This document shows, in pieces, positions 1 to 8,134 of a DNA stretch of 15,348 nt. Both the position numbers and the translations under genes were made by a program. The notes beneath the pieces are model-generated. The model saw only the letters and a list, made by a program, of their open reading frames with translations. It was not told the origin of the DNA and ran no database searches. Each line of letters opens with the position of its first letter. Position 1 is the first letter of the stretch. Location of the stretch: NCBI GenBank assembly GCA_964503685.1, contig CAZDAW010000087.1, positions 1 through 15,348 on the forward strand. Direction: 5' to 3'. The DNA is from CAZDAW01 sp964503685. Its GTDB lineage: Bacteria; Chloroflexota; Anaerolineae; Anaerolineales; Anaerolineaceae.

Positions 1-122
1 ATTAACCCAACTGGGTGGGGTTGATTCATCTTGATCAACGCAGCGCTAACAAACTGAATTAAAACACCCGTTTCGATTTTTATTCGTTGAATTCAGTCAG
101 ATGAAAGGATTTTAGAGATACT

Positions 123-2465
123 ATGAGCAATGTGGTTTCACCTTATACAAAAATGCGATTCCGTCATTCACTTCAGGCAAATCTGCTGATTATTTTGATC
201 TTGATTGCATTTGTGCCATTGGCTGGTATGCAGATCTATTCCACCATTCAGTCGATTAACCTGACAATCGGTGAAGCTGAGCGCGGCTTTTCCAATGTGT
301 CGGCTAACGAAACAGAATTTATCCTCAGTTGGACTGAGGAGCGCATGAAGGATGTTAAAACTCTGGCAGCCATGAAAGAAATTCAGACATTTGATATGGA
401 AAATGGCCAGAAAATTCTGGAAGATTATAAGGCTGATTGGGGAATCTACGAAACACTGGTTACGTTTAATACGGAAGGAAAGACAGTATTAAATACCGAT
501 CATAAAGTCATCGATGCCTCAACGCGCCAGTATTTCATAGACGCGTTGGCCGGAAAAGAAACGATCTCCGATCCATTGATATCAAAAGGAACGGGCAACG
601 TGGTAATTTTCTTCGCTGTTCCGTTAATCTCCTCAGGAAAGACAGTGGGAGTCATGGCAGGAAATGTCACCTTTAATGATATCGGAAAAGTTTTAAACAA
701 GATGGATTTGGGAAAAACCGGCGAAGCTTATCTGGTTAACAAAGAAGGATTGCTGGTCACGCCTTTAAAGTATGAAGATTACCTGAAATCGACCGGAGCG
801 ATTACCGGAGAAGCTCTGCTGCAATATAAAGTCGATACTTTTGCCACCCGGCAAATTCTGGCCGGCAATTCAGGTGTTGGGCGTTATATCAATTATCGTG
901 GCGTTCCTGTTGTGGGAACTTACACCTGGATTCCATCCATTAGGTTAGGTTTAATCGTAGAACAAGATGAGGAAGAACTGTTTGCAGAGGTAAACAGGAA
1001 TATAGTTATAGCCATTCTTATCATTGCGGCTGTTATTCTGGTTATGGGTGTAATCATTTTCCTGGTTAGTCGCTCGATCGTTAAGCCCATTAGGCGAATG
1101 GCTGAACTGGCTGATGAATTGGCCAAGGGCAACACTGATATTCAAGTGGAAAAAGGGCGCAAAGATGAACTGGGGATACTGGCCGATTCATTCCAGCGTA
1201 TTATTACAGCAGAGTCGCAGATGGCTGAGGGAGCGCAGCGCATTGCAATGGGTAATTTAATGGTCGATTTCCAACCCCGTTCAGATAAGGATGTTTTGGG
1301 GGTGGCATTATCCCGAATGACTTTCCAGTTGCGAGAGTTGATGATGCATTTCTCAGAGAACGCTTGCGATCTCAAGTCGGCTTCCGAAAAACTGGCAGCT
1401 TCTTCTCAACAATCCGGTCAGGCAGCCGGACAGATCGCTGAAACGATGCAGCAGATTGCCAGGGGTATAGCCCAGCAATCAGAATCAGTTACGCGGGCGG
1501 CGACTATCATTGAGCAAATCAGTCAAACGATCAATGGCGTGGCTAAGGGCGCCCAGGATCAGTCTGAGGCGGTTTCCCGGACATCGGAGATTACTGCTCA
1601 ATTATCCGCGATGATCCAGGAAGTGGCGACCAGTGCAAATAAACAGGCCGAGGAATCTGCCAACGCGGTGGTTGTTACCCAAAGCAGCAGCGAGACAGTT
1701 GAAGGGACTATCCAGGGCATGCAGCGGATTCAGGCCACAGTGGATTTGACTGCCCAGAAAGTACAGGAAATGGGTAAACGATCCGATCAGGTCGGGATCA
1801 TTGTGGAGACGATCGACGATATTGCTTCGCAAACCAACCTGCTGGCGTTGAACGCGGCTATTGAGGCGGCTCGGGCAGGCGAGCACGGTAAGGGCTTTGC
1901 AGTGGTGGCTGATGAAGTGCGTAAGCTGGCCGAGAAATCAGCCAATGCGACCAAGGAGATTACCGAATTAGTGAGGAGTATCCAGGCGACTGTGTCAGAA
2001 ACTGTGCTGGCGATGAAAGAGAGCGCTAATGAGGTACAAAATGGCGTGGCGCTGGCCAATCAGTCTGGACAGGCTTTAGCTGGTCTTCTGGAAACGTCGA
2101 TTGGAGCGCAGAAGTCTGGAGAAATGATTGCTGCGGCGGCGGTAAAGATGTCCAACCTGGCTGACCGTCTGATATCGGCGATGGACGCCGTTGCTGCTGT
2201 GGTGGAAGAGAATACTGCCGCGACCGAAGAAATGGCCGCCGGATCGAGTGAAATGACTATTGCGATTGAGAACATTGCGAGCGTCAGTGAAGAAAACAGC
2301 GCGGCAAGTGAAGAAGTGAGCGCCTCTGCCGAAGAGATGAGCGCCCAGGTGCAGGAAGTGACGGATATGGCCCAGTCGCTTGATGATATGGCGCAGACAC
2401 TGCAAAGGTTGGTGTCGATATTCAAGCTGGGCGAACATTCGGAGACAGAAGCATCTGATTTTTAG
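123..2465 (+). CDS. Methyl-accepting chemotaxis protein with double-Cache-type sensor
   Basis: This is a transmembrane chemoreceptor that binds a ligand outside the cell and controls the CheA/CheW signalling array. Visible order: a short cytoplasmic N-terminus, TM1 at about residues 19-40, an extracytoplasmic Cache-like domain at about 45-285 (includes TRQYFIDALAGK and AYLVNKEGLLVTP), TM2 at about 293-316, HAMP at about 317-370, and then a long helical signalling domain. The highly conserved hairpin tip is at about residues 560-610 (IASQTNLLALNAAIEAARAG, then GKGFAVVADEVRKLAEKS). Paired E/Q-rich helices such as EENTAATEEMAAGSSEM are likely methylation regions. The C-terminus has no CheR-tethering NWETF-like pentapeptide. 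An AAAGGA at 104-109 lies 13 bases before the ATG, a rather long spacing. No other che gene is in the window, so it is an orphan receptor. Family assignment is firm; the ligand is unknown. Confidence 0.96.
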   Translation: MSNVVSPYTKMRFRHSLQANLLIILILIAFVPLAGMQIYSTIQSINLTIGEAERGFSNVSANETEFILSWTEERMKDVKTLAAMKEIQTFDMENGQKILEDYKADWGIYETLVTFNTEGKTVLNTDHKVIDASTRQYFIDALAGKETISDPLISKGTGNVVIFFAVPLISSGKTVGVMAGNVTFNDIGKVLNKMDLGKTGEAYLVNKEGLLVTPLKYEDYLKSTGAITGEALLQYKVDTFATRQILAGNSGVGRYINYRGVPVVGTYTWIPSIRLGLIVEQDEEELFAEVNRNIVIAILIIAAVILVMGVIIFLVSRSIVKPIRRMAELADELAKGNTDIQVEKGRKDELGILADSFQRIITAESQMAEGAQRIAMGNLMVDFQPRSDKDVLGVALSRMTFQLRELMMHFSENACDLKSASEKLAASSQQSGQAAGQIAETMQQIARGIAQQSESVTRAATIIEQISQTINGVAKGAQDQSEAVSRTSEITAQLSAMIQEVATSANKQAEESANAVVVTQSSSETVEGTIQGMQRIQATVDLTAQKVQEMGKRSDQVGIIVETIDDIASQTNLLALNAAIEAARAGEHGKGFAVVADEVRKLAEKSANATKEITELVRSIQATVSETVLAMKESANEVQNGVALANQSGQALAGLLETSIGAQKSGEMIAAAAVKMSNLADRLISAMDAVAAVVEENTAATEEMAAGSSEMTIAIENIASVSEENSAASEEVSASAEEMSAQVQEVTDMAQSLDDMAQTLQRLVSIFKLGEHSETEASDF

Positions 2466-2532
2466 TAAAGGATGTTGAGAGATTACAGTTGATAAACACT
2501 CATTCGGCATTTGCCTGGTAAAGCCTATTTAT

Positions 2533-2575
2533 AAAAAGAGTAAGGGCGGGTTCGAAACTCGCCCTTGCTCTTTTT
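2533..2575. terminator. Strong bidirectional intrinsic terminator
   Basis: A long inverted repeat has outer arms AAAAAGAG/CTCTTTTT, a T-G wobble, inner arms AAGGGCG/CGCCCTT and a small TTCGAA-centred loop. A GC-rich core flanked by A and T runs can work in both directions. It lies between the convergent chemoreceptor (ends 2465) and hydrolase (ends 2619) genes. Confidence 0.92.
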
Positions 2576-2618
2576 ATATTTCAGTTATCGGAAATGCTGC
2601 CTCTGCGCCTGTTGCTGT

Positions 2619-3905
2619 TTATTGCCCTGGGTAGGTTTCGGCGAGAACCTTGTTGATCATCACATCAGTGAACTGGCCGATATTCTCGCCGCTCAACCCG
2701 TGGCCGCCTTCCAGCCAGATCAACTCCTTCTTTGGAGCCTTCAGAATGGCGAAATAATCTTCGACCAGCGACGACATTGCGTTCACGTCATCGCGCCCGA
2801 CAAAGAAATAAACCGGAACTTCCAATTTAGTCGCCTGTACGGCGAAATCGAGCTCTGCCAGTTGTGGGTAAACCGCCTGGAAGGAATCCACAAGGCCGCG
2901 GGTATGGTTGATCTTATCGATATACCCGTACTCCGGGGCGATGAATGGGACGATTGGTACGATCAATGTATAACGCGGCGAGTTCATATAATCGTTCAAT
3001 ACATCCAAATAACCCACGTATTTTCCCAGCATATCCGCGCTGGTGTAGGGCGGGGGCCCGTTGCGCTGCAGGGTTTCAAGGGTCTTTGTATCGCCCTTTT
3101 CTTGCAGGTATTTCAGAGCAAATTCATAACCCATTATATCGTTCTGAGTGGTGTTGACCATCTGCCCGTTGCCGATGTAGGCGTAGTACAGATCGGGATA
3201 CTGCTGCACCAGCCAGATTCCCAGGATGCTCGTCCATGAAACGCCATAGACGTAGATCTTCTCCTGCTTGAAGCGCTGGCGCAGGTACAGGGTCAGTTCG
3301 TGCGCGTCGTCGATGAAACGTTGAGGGGTGAGGTCTGAAATCGGCGCGGCATTGTAGGATTTTCCGGTTCCGGGTTCGTCCCAACTCACAACGACAAAAT
3401 CTTTTTCGAGGGGTTCAAAGAGCGACCGGGTGGCGAATCCGCCCCCGCCCGGGCCGCCCATGCCCAGGTTTAACAGGATTGGTTTATTAATGTCGTGCCC
3501 GCGAATCGTTATCCACTGCGCGCTTCCATTCAGTGTGACTTTTTCCAGGGCGGCGATGGAATTGGGGACTGGTTCGCCGTTATCCCCCAGGATGGGCGGC
3601 GTGGCGGCAAAGGCCTGCGAAGCGATGACGGCCAGAATGCTGACGACCAATAAGCCGGCCAGACTGACCGGAATGCCTTTCTGCGCCGGTTTCAGACGGA
3701 ACAACAGGATGATCATCGCGACGTCGAGGACGGCCAGCAGGATGCAGGCCCAACCGGGGATGGCAGTCGTAATACCTGACAGGATAACCGGTAAACATAA
3801 GACGATGATGACAATGGCTGCCAGAATCCAGCCCAGTACGGATGCAAGAAGTCGCAGAAAACCGGGCTTTTGTTTTGAAACACGATTTGATTTTTTATCG
3901 TTCAT
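2619..3905 (-). CDS. Membrane-anchored alpha/beta hydrolase, proline iminopeptidase (S33)-like
   Basis: This 428-residue protein has an N-terminal membrane region and a C-terminal alpha/beta hydrolase. Hydrophobic segments lie at about residues 18-45, 50-70 and 78-101, and the hydrolase spans about 120-425. Family landmarks are a GMGGPGGGG oxyanion-type loop (148-156, compare HGGPG in proline iminopeptidases), SWDEPGTGKS (174-183, compare DQRGxGxS), nucleophile elbow GVSWTS with Ser223, acid D372 or D373 in VGRDD, and His402 in EGGHG. The usual GxSxG elbow has Thr at its last position, and the HG of HGGPG is missing, so the substrate may differ from N-terminal-proline peptides. GGAGGG lies three bases before the ATG (AAA between), which supports this start. 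It is downstream of the sensor kinase on the same strand, separated by a hairpin. The fold is confident; the substrate is unknown. Confidence 0.88.
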   Translation of the reverse strand: MNDKKSNRVSKQKPGFLRLLASVLGWILAAIVIIVLCLPVILSGITTAIPGWACILLAVLDVAMIILLFRLKPAQKGIPVSLAGLLVVSILAVIASQAFAATPPILGDNGEPVPNSIAALEKVTLNGSAQWITIRGHDINKPILLNLGMGGPGGGGFATRSLFEPLEKDFVVVSWDEPGTGKSYNAAPISDLTPQRFIDDAHELTLYLRQRFKQEKIYVYGVSWTSILGIWLVQQYPDLYYAYIGNGQMVNTTQNDIMGYEFALKYLQEKGDTKTLETLQRNGPPPYTSADMLGKYVGYLDVLNDYMNSPRYTLIVPIVPFIAPEYGYIDKINHTRGLVDSFQAVYPQLAELDFAVQATKLEVPVYFFVGRDDVNAMSSLVEDYFAILKAPKKELIWLEGGHGLSGENIGQFTDVMINKVLAETYPGQ

Positions 3906-3995
3906 TTTCCCTCCAGTTTATTTTGATGATACATTTTTAATAGGAATATTTTCGCATCTAATCATTGGTAAAGTATTTCAGGCTCAAATTATCCG

Positions 3996-4026
3996 GCTGT
4001 TCGCGCCTTGCGAATGGCCGAACAGC
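3996..4026 (-). terminator. Intergenic stem-loop between sensor kinase and hydrolase
   Basis: GCTGTTCG (3996-4003) pairs exactly with CGAACAGC (4019-4026), and the loop can add a GCC/GGC extension. It sits 30 bases after the kinase stop and about 90 bases before the hydrolase start, both on the minus strand. There is no clear T run after it, so it may be a weak terminator or an mRNA-processing or stability hairpin. Confidence 0.45.
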
Positions 4027-4057
4027 AGAGTCTGGTTTGGGCGTCTGCCCGGTTTTC

Positions 4058-5812
4058 TTACGATTGCGGCTGGTCGAGGGTGAAATAAAATTTTGTCCCC
4101 TGACCGATTGCGCTTTCCACCCAGATATCCCCGCCGTGACGCTTGATGATGCGCTTCACAGTTGCCAGGCCGATGCCGGTGCCTTCATATTCCTCGTCCG
4201 GGTGCAGGCGTTGGAACACGCCGAAAATATGGCCGACGTACTGCATGTCGAAACCAATTCCGTTATCGAACACATGATAAACGGTCTGTTCGTTTTTGCC
4301 CGGCTGCGCTCCCACTTCGATTAGGATCTTGTTATTTTTGCTGGCGTATTTGAGGGCATTGTCGATCAGGTTGTAATAAACCTGGCGCAGCAGGATCGGG
4401 TCGGCGTCGCAGGGCGGCATTTCCTGAATCGTGATCTGTGGATTCTTCCCCCGGTAGTCGCCGCTGATCAGGTCATCCACCACAGCCTGAACGATTTCAT
4501 GCGGCTGAATGCGCCTGAGGGTGAGCGGCTGGCGGATCAGGCGGGAAAAATTCAACAGGTCGTCGATCAGATCGGCCATGCGATGGGCGCTTTCAACGAT
4601 GCGATTTAAGTGCAGCAAGCCTTCTTCTGACAACTGGTCGGCATGTTCTTCAATCAGGATTCGCGAAAAACCTTCGATTCTGCGCAGGGGGGCGCGCAGG
4701 TCGTGTGATATGCTGTACGAGAAGCTCTCCAGTTCGTGATAAGCCTCATCCAATTTGGCAGTGCGTTCAGTGACCAGTTCTTCGAGGTGCTCGCGGTATC
4801 TGGCGAGTTCGTCTTCAATCTGTTTACGTTGGGTGATATCGCGCACGGCGCTGACGTACCCGGCCGGCTGTCCTTTTGAATCCCGGTAAATGGCTCCATT
4901 CGCTTCTATGAAAAATTCGCCGCCGTCGATTCGTTTACCCCTGCAGCTCAGAAACGTATCGCAACTGCCCGAAAGAATTTTTTTATAATATTCATGCACA
5001 ATTGTTAGATCATCCGCAAAAAGAAATTGTCTGGCGGGTTTTCCAATCATTTGCTCTTTACTGACAACGTGGAATAATTGGGCCAATGCGTCATTCATAT
5101 CCAGGATGGCGCCTGAAAGATCGGTAAAGAGGATGCCATCCGTGACCGTTTCGAAAACAGCGCGGTTGGTTTTGGCGTGGGAGCGCACCTGGTCTATGGA
5201 GCGCCGATACTGGCTTTTTAAAAACCATACCCCCAACGAAATGGCTGTCAGGGCGGCAATAACAATGCTCACCCGGTTGATGAACATGGTGCCGGCGCTG
5301 CGCGTTGTGGTCAGGTAACCCAGGTTATGCGCCAGCCCGAATCCTAAATAAGAGGTGAGGCTGATGGCCAGGACGATCATTTGCGCCTGCGTATTCAGCG
5401 TAATTGCCGCCACGACGATTGCCAGAGCATAGAGCAGCATGGCCGGCGCGTCGATTCCGCCGATGTAGTTGCCGTAAATTCCGGCAATCAATAGAATCGA
5501 GCAGGGAGCGGCGCCTCCCAGCCAGTAATGGCCGCGGTGGGTCATCACCCAGGCGAAAATGGTCAGGGCGGTGAGCAACCCCAGAATAAAGACGGTATCC
5601 AGTGGAATAATGTGTGATAAATAAAGGACGCCGGCCAGAACATGAAAAGGAATGGTGATCAGGCCGATAAAGGTCAGGATGGTTTTGATGATATATTCCC
5701 GACTGGCGTCGTCCTCTTGCTGGGCGCGCGGCGCGGTCAGTTTATGCCATAATGCGAGTACATTCCCCCTTTTTTTTGTTCCAACTGGGATTTTGCTGCT
5801 GGATGCGGCCAT
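4058..5812 (-). CDS. Orphan membrane PAS sensor histidine kinase
   Basis: This 584-residue protein has six predicted membrane segments (about 41-65, 69-90, 97-117, 124-140, 144-162, 177-198), a PAS domain at about 214-326 ending with the typical AVRDITQRKQIEDEL linker, a coiled connector to about 360, a HisKA dimerisation helix and a HATPase domain. The phosphoacceptor is His370 in SISHDLRAPLRRIEGFSRIL. ATP-binding boxes are N (NLIDNALKY, 481-489), G1 (DNGIGF, 516-521) and G2 (GTGIGLA, 544-550). It should autophosphorylate and pass phosphate to a response regulator, but none is encoded nearby. The HisKA sequence is of the type shared with phytochrome-like kinases, but no GAF/PHY domain is present. 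The start is the ATG of MAASSS; only a weak GGGA precedes it, so an internal start is possible. The signal sensed is unknown. Confidence 0.93.
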   Translation of the reverse strand: MAASSSKIPVGTKKRGNVLALWHKLTAPRAQQEDDASREYIIKTILTFIGLITIPFHVLAGVLYLSHIIPLDTVFILGLLTALTIFAWVMTHRGHYWLGGAAPCSILLIAGIYGNYIGGIDAPAMLLYALAIVVAAITLNTQAQMIVLAISLTSYLGFGLAHNLGYLTTTRSAGTMFINRVSIVIAALTAISLGVWFLKSQYRRSIDQVRSHAKTNRAVFETVTDGILFTDLSGAILDMNDALAQLFHVVSKEQMIGKPARQFLFADDLTIVHEYYKKILSGSCDTFLSCRGKRIDGGEFFIEANGAIYRDSKGQPAGYVSAVRDITQRKQIEDELARYREHLEELVTERTAKLDEAYHELESFSYSISHDLRAPLRRIEGFSRILIEEHADQLSEEGLLHLNRIVESAHRMADLIDDLLNFSRLIRQPLTLRRIQPHEIVQAVVDDLISGDYRGKNPQITIQEMPPCDADPILLRQVYYNLIDNALKYASKNNKILIEVGAQPGKNEQTVYHVFDNGIGFDMQYVGHIFGVFQRLHPDEEYEGTGIGLATVKRIIKRHGGDIWVESAIGQGTKFYFTLDQPQS

Positions 5813-6118
5813 TTATCAATTCCCGTAACAGTAAATATTTAACTCAAGTTGCTACCTTAACAACAATCTCTGCGTTTGTCACTGTGAGAAGAGCGCTTTT
5901 TGCCCGACGAAGCAGTCTCAACGTCAAAAATCCGATATCGCCACGCCTCGCCGACATCCAGGTGGAAACTTGGATTATTTATAACTATAGCATAATTCAA
6001 ATGGATACAAGAATGAATAAATTGTAAATAATGGGCAGAAATCTTTTTCGCTGATACCCTCTCACACCTTGCAAATCTGGGGTAAAATGGGCGAAATCTG
6101 AAAATGGAGCAGGATACG
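5813..6118. other. Intergenic region between divergent kinase and rhodanese genes
   Basis: About 300 bases without a convincing gene. The part near 5970-6030 is AT-rich and contains TTGGAT (5970-5975) and CATAAT (5991-5996) only 15 bases apart, a poor promoter match. Promoters for both flanking genes presumably lie here, but none is clear enough to place. No tRNA or strong hairpin was seen. Confidence 0.4.
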
Positions 6119-6658
6119 ATGGCAAAGAACAAGGCGCGTTATCGGGGCAAGAAGAAAACGACAACGAAGAAGACTTTTCCGGTGTGGGGCTGGATTGCGC
6201 TGGCGGCTGTGGCTGTGGTTGTGGTTGTGATCGGGGTGTTCGTCATACAGGGCTCGAAACCGACCGCTGCGGTCGCTCTTTCTGCTTCAGAACCGACCAG
6301 CACGGACGCTCTTCCTGCTTCAGAACCAACCAGCACGGTTGATTTTCCATCTCAAATCACGGCAGCCCAGGCCGCCGAAAAGCGCGATCAGGGCGCTTTC
6401 ATTCTGGATGTGCGTGAGCCGGATGAGTGGGCGCAAATGCATATCCCTGACGCCGCGCTCATACCCCTGGGTGAATTGCCTGACCGATTGAATGAAATCC
6501 CGAAGGATAAGGAAATTGTGGTAGTGTGTCGCAGCGGAAATCGCAGCGCACGGGGCAGGGATATCCTGCTGAACGCCGGCTTCACCAACGTAACCAGCAT
6601 GACCGGCGGTATGACCCAATGGCAGGCGCAGGGATTCCCTGTTGCTACCGGGGAGTAG
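6119..6658 (+). CDS. Membrane-anchored rhodanese-like sulfurtransferase domain protein
   Basis: This is a 179-residue single-domain rhodanese on a membrane anchor. A basic N-terminus (residues 1-20) precedes one TM helix (about 22-44), a low-complexity Ala/Ser/Glu/Pro/Thr linker (about 48-76), and the rhodanese fold (about 78-176). The fold carries ILDVREPDEWAQMHIPDA, active-site CRSGNR (Cys137 first) and the C-terminal GGMTQWQAQGFPV signature. The basic start suggests the domain faces outside. Such proteins handle persulfide sulfur or simply bind thiols; the substrate is not deducible. An ATG at 6104 is in frame, but the ATG at 6119 has GGAG at 6106-6109 with a nine-base spacer, so 6119 is preferred. 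The linker contains a tandem duplication (separate entry). Confidence 0.9.
   Translation: MAKNKARYRGKKKTTTKKTFPVWGWIALAAVAVVVVVIGVFVIQGSKPTAAVALSASEPTSTDALPASEPTSTVDFPSQITAAQAAEKRDQGAFILDVREPDEWAQMHIPDAALIPLGELPDRLNEIPKDKEIVVVCRSGNRSARGRDILLNAGFTNVTSMTGGMTQWQAQGFPVATGE
6275..6340 (+). repeat. Two tandem 33-bp copies within the rhodanese linker
   Basis: Two in-frame 33-base units encode ALSASEPTSTD and ALPASEPTSTV. The first 31 bases differ at only two sites (TCT/CCT and CCG/CCA) and divergence is confined to the last codon, which suggests a recent slippage duplication that lengthens the spacer between membrane and enzyme domain. Confidence 0.85.
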
Positions 6659-6976
6659 GTGGAGTAATTGTTGAGTACGAAAAGGCCTGTTCAGACGCGT
6701 CGCTTCTTACCTCTTCTTCCCCTGCGATTTACGCCCGTGCGAGCGAGGTGGGTTGAAGGCCTGAAATAATTTTTGGGTAAGTGGCATGTAAACTGGGCTG
6801 CTCTTTATTAGCTGGGTAGCCCTTTTTCTCCTTCTATGTTTTAAAAAATTAATTCGTTTATAATCTGTTTTGTAATAAAACCCTTTAAAACATTTCCCAA
6901 ATTATCCCGTGGATTCTGTTTTTTACAACCGGGAAAAAGCAGTGAAATTATCCAAATTGTAGAGGGATGGTAAATC
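6659..6976. other. Gene-poor intergenic stretch
   Basis: This 318-base gap follows the rhodanese gene. It holds one terminator-like hairpin (6795-6827), two copies of AAGGCCTG (6682-6689 and 6756-6763) and an AT-rich tail from about 6838. A perfect TATAAT at 6859-6864 could be a -10 element for the next gene, but no good -35 is 17 bases upstream. No ORF with a ribosome site, no tRNA and no riboswitch was recognised. Confidence 0.45.
6795..6827 (+). terminator. Probable intrinsic terminator downstream of the rhodanese gene
   Basis: GGGCT (6795-6799) pairs with AGCCC (6818-6822), with further GCT/AGC pairing around an AT-rich loop and a bulge. It is followed directly by TTTTT (6823-6827). It lies 137 bases after the rhodanese stop, so it is a late terminator for that transcript. 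Confidence 0.55.
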
Positions 6977-7132
6977 ATGGCTCGTAATCGTCACAAGAAA
7001 ACTCATGCTAATCCCATATTATCCACACCCCAATATCAGGAAAATAAACTTCGCCAGCCGCTCGATCTATCGAAAACCGGATTATTGAAGGGGGTGTGGA
7101 TTATCTGGAGGAAAATTTCATTCGCATTTTGA
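6977..7132 (+). pseudogene. Out-of-frame 5' segment of the following gene (frameshift at a G5 run)
   Basis: An ORF of 51 codons starts at an ATG with a good ribosome site (GAGGG at 6962-6966, ten bases before the ATG). It encodes MARNRHKKTHANPILSTPQY and continues to LSKTGLLKG, where it meets GGGGG at 7090-7094 and then runs to a stop at 7132. One extra G in the run would join it as LLKG-GVDYLEENF to the long ORF that starts at 7096, giving a protein of about 375 residues. The long ORF itself has only a GTG start squeezed against the G run and no properly spaced ribosome site. The break could be a real mutation, a homopolymer sequencing error, or a -1 ribosomal shift. The segment is not a recognised domain. 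Confidence 0.6.
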
Positions 7133-8103
7133 CCGAATCGGCGGAGCTTGCCAGGGAACCGGAGTTTCGTGATTTATTTTTCGACGGTGAGAAGGCAATG
7201 CAGGTTACCGAGCGATGGATGAAGCGGTTTGAGAAACGCCTGAATGCTGCCGAAAAGAAAGGCCAGGATGAATATCAGCAGGCCTATGATGATATGCGGA
7301 TCAAGGTCATCGATGAACTGGCTACCCCGGCATTCCGAAAGATTATCGATGAACGGCTCGCTGCGCTGACCAACCGGCTGGCGGCGACCAACGATCTCAA
7401 ATATCTCGAAATTGCCCTGTTACTTAAACCTATATTGAAGATGAAGAAAATTCCCCTGGGTATAAACGGGTTGATTCTTGAAATCTACCATCATACGATG
7501 GAACAGGCCATGCAAGAGTATGAGGAAGATAACGAGATTTTTGATATTTTGGCAGAGGCATTCGATGAAGCAGGGTTAGATATGGAAGAGATAATCGATT
7601 CGCCTGAAAAAATCGAAGAATTTGGGGCAAAATTGCTTAACAAAAATCCGGACCTGCGCCGAAAGATCGAAGCAAAGATGGGGAGCATAACTGAAGCGTT
7701 TAAGGATGAGCTGTTCAAAGGCAATATCGAACTGGATTTATTTACTGAAGAAGAACTTCTCCTGCCTTTCCAGCGTTATCAGAAAGAATTTGAGGCGTTG
7801 AATAGTGCAGAGTTGGATAAAGAGAAAGAAGCAAGCCGTATAATAAAATTGATTCAGCCAACGATCGACGTCATTATGACGCCCGAACGCTATAAACGTT
7901 TACGCCAGGATATCGAATCGACAATAAATATCTGGATGAAAAGGCGTTATAAATGGGCGTCTGCTCTCCAGTTTGAAATGGGGTATCTGGAAGAAGAAAA
8001 ATACGCGCCCGGTCTTTTCATAACGACGGTTTTTTGGGGTCAATTATGTCGAAAGGGCAAATTATTGAATTTTACTTTTGAATCCGGGAAAAGGAAGAAT
8101 TGA
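7096..8103 (+). CDS. Unrecognised acidic helical protein (main body of frameshifted gene)
   Basis: This 335-residue ORF is rich in Glu, Asp, Lys and Leu. It appears almost wholly alpha-helical, with no signal peptide and no membrane segment, so it is probably cytoplasmic. Helical stretches include EKAMQVTERWMKRFEKRLN (residues 32-50) and NEIFDILAEAFDEAGLDMEE. No catalytic or nucleotide-binding motif was recognised and no family could be named. The annotated GTG start has an almost adjacent AAGGGGG. The better start is the ATG at 6977 in a different frame, so this ORF is probably the rest of a longer gene. The last 30 or so residues (after FITTVFWGQL) differ in character from the body and follow T6 and G4 runs, so a second frame error near the 3' end is possible but unproven. 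It is convergent with the MalT-like gene, with a 31-base gap. Confidence 0.7.
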   Translation: MDYLEENFIRILTESAELAREPEFRDLFFDGEKAMQVTERWMKRFEKRLNAAEKKGQDEYQQAYDDMRIKVIDELATPAFRKIIDERLAALTNRLAATNDLKYLEIALLLKPILKMKKIPLGINGLILEIYHHTMEQAMQEYEEDNEIFDILAEAFDEAGLDMEEIIDSPEKIEEFGAKLLNKNPDLRRKIEAKMGSITEAFKDELFKGNIELDLFTEEELLLPFQRYQKEFEALNSAELDKEKEASRIIKLIQPTIDVIMTPERYKRLRQDIESTINIWMKRRYKWASALQFEMGYLEEEKYAPGLFITTVFWGQLCRKGKLLNFTFESGKRKN

Positions 8104-8134
8104 GCGAAGCCGGGTCGCTTGTAAAGTTTATATA

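Noticed and set aside
20..39. GTTGAT/ATCAAC inverted repeat upstream of the chemoreceptor as an operator
   Set aside because: Six-base arms can occur by chance, and no clear promoter is next to it.
2565..3239. 224-residue plus-strand ORF opposite the hydrolase gene
   Set aside because: It starts inside the terminator region, has no family motif, and lies antisense to a gene with clear alpha/beta hydrolase motifs; it is a shadow frame.
6812..6819. CTGGGTAG shared with the inverted-repeat arm at 12859-12866 as a dispersed repeat family
   Set aside because: Only eight bases in common and flanks differ; chance is a sufficient explanation.
8103..8119. AGCGA/TCGCT hairpin in the 31-base gap between convergent genes as a terminator
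   Set aside because: Only five base pairs and no adjacent T run in either direction; too weak to call.
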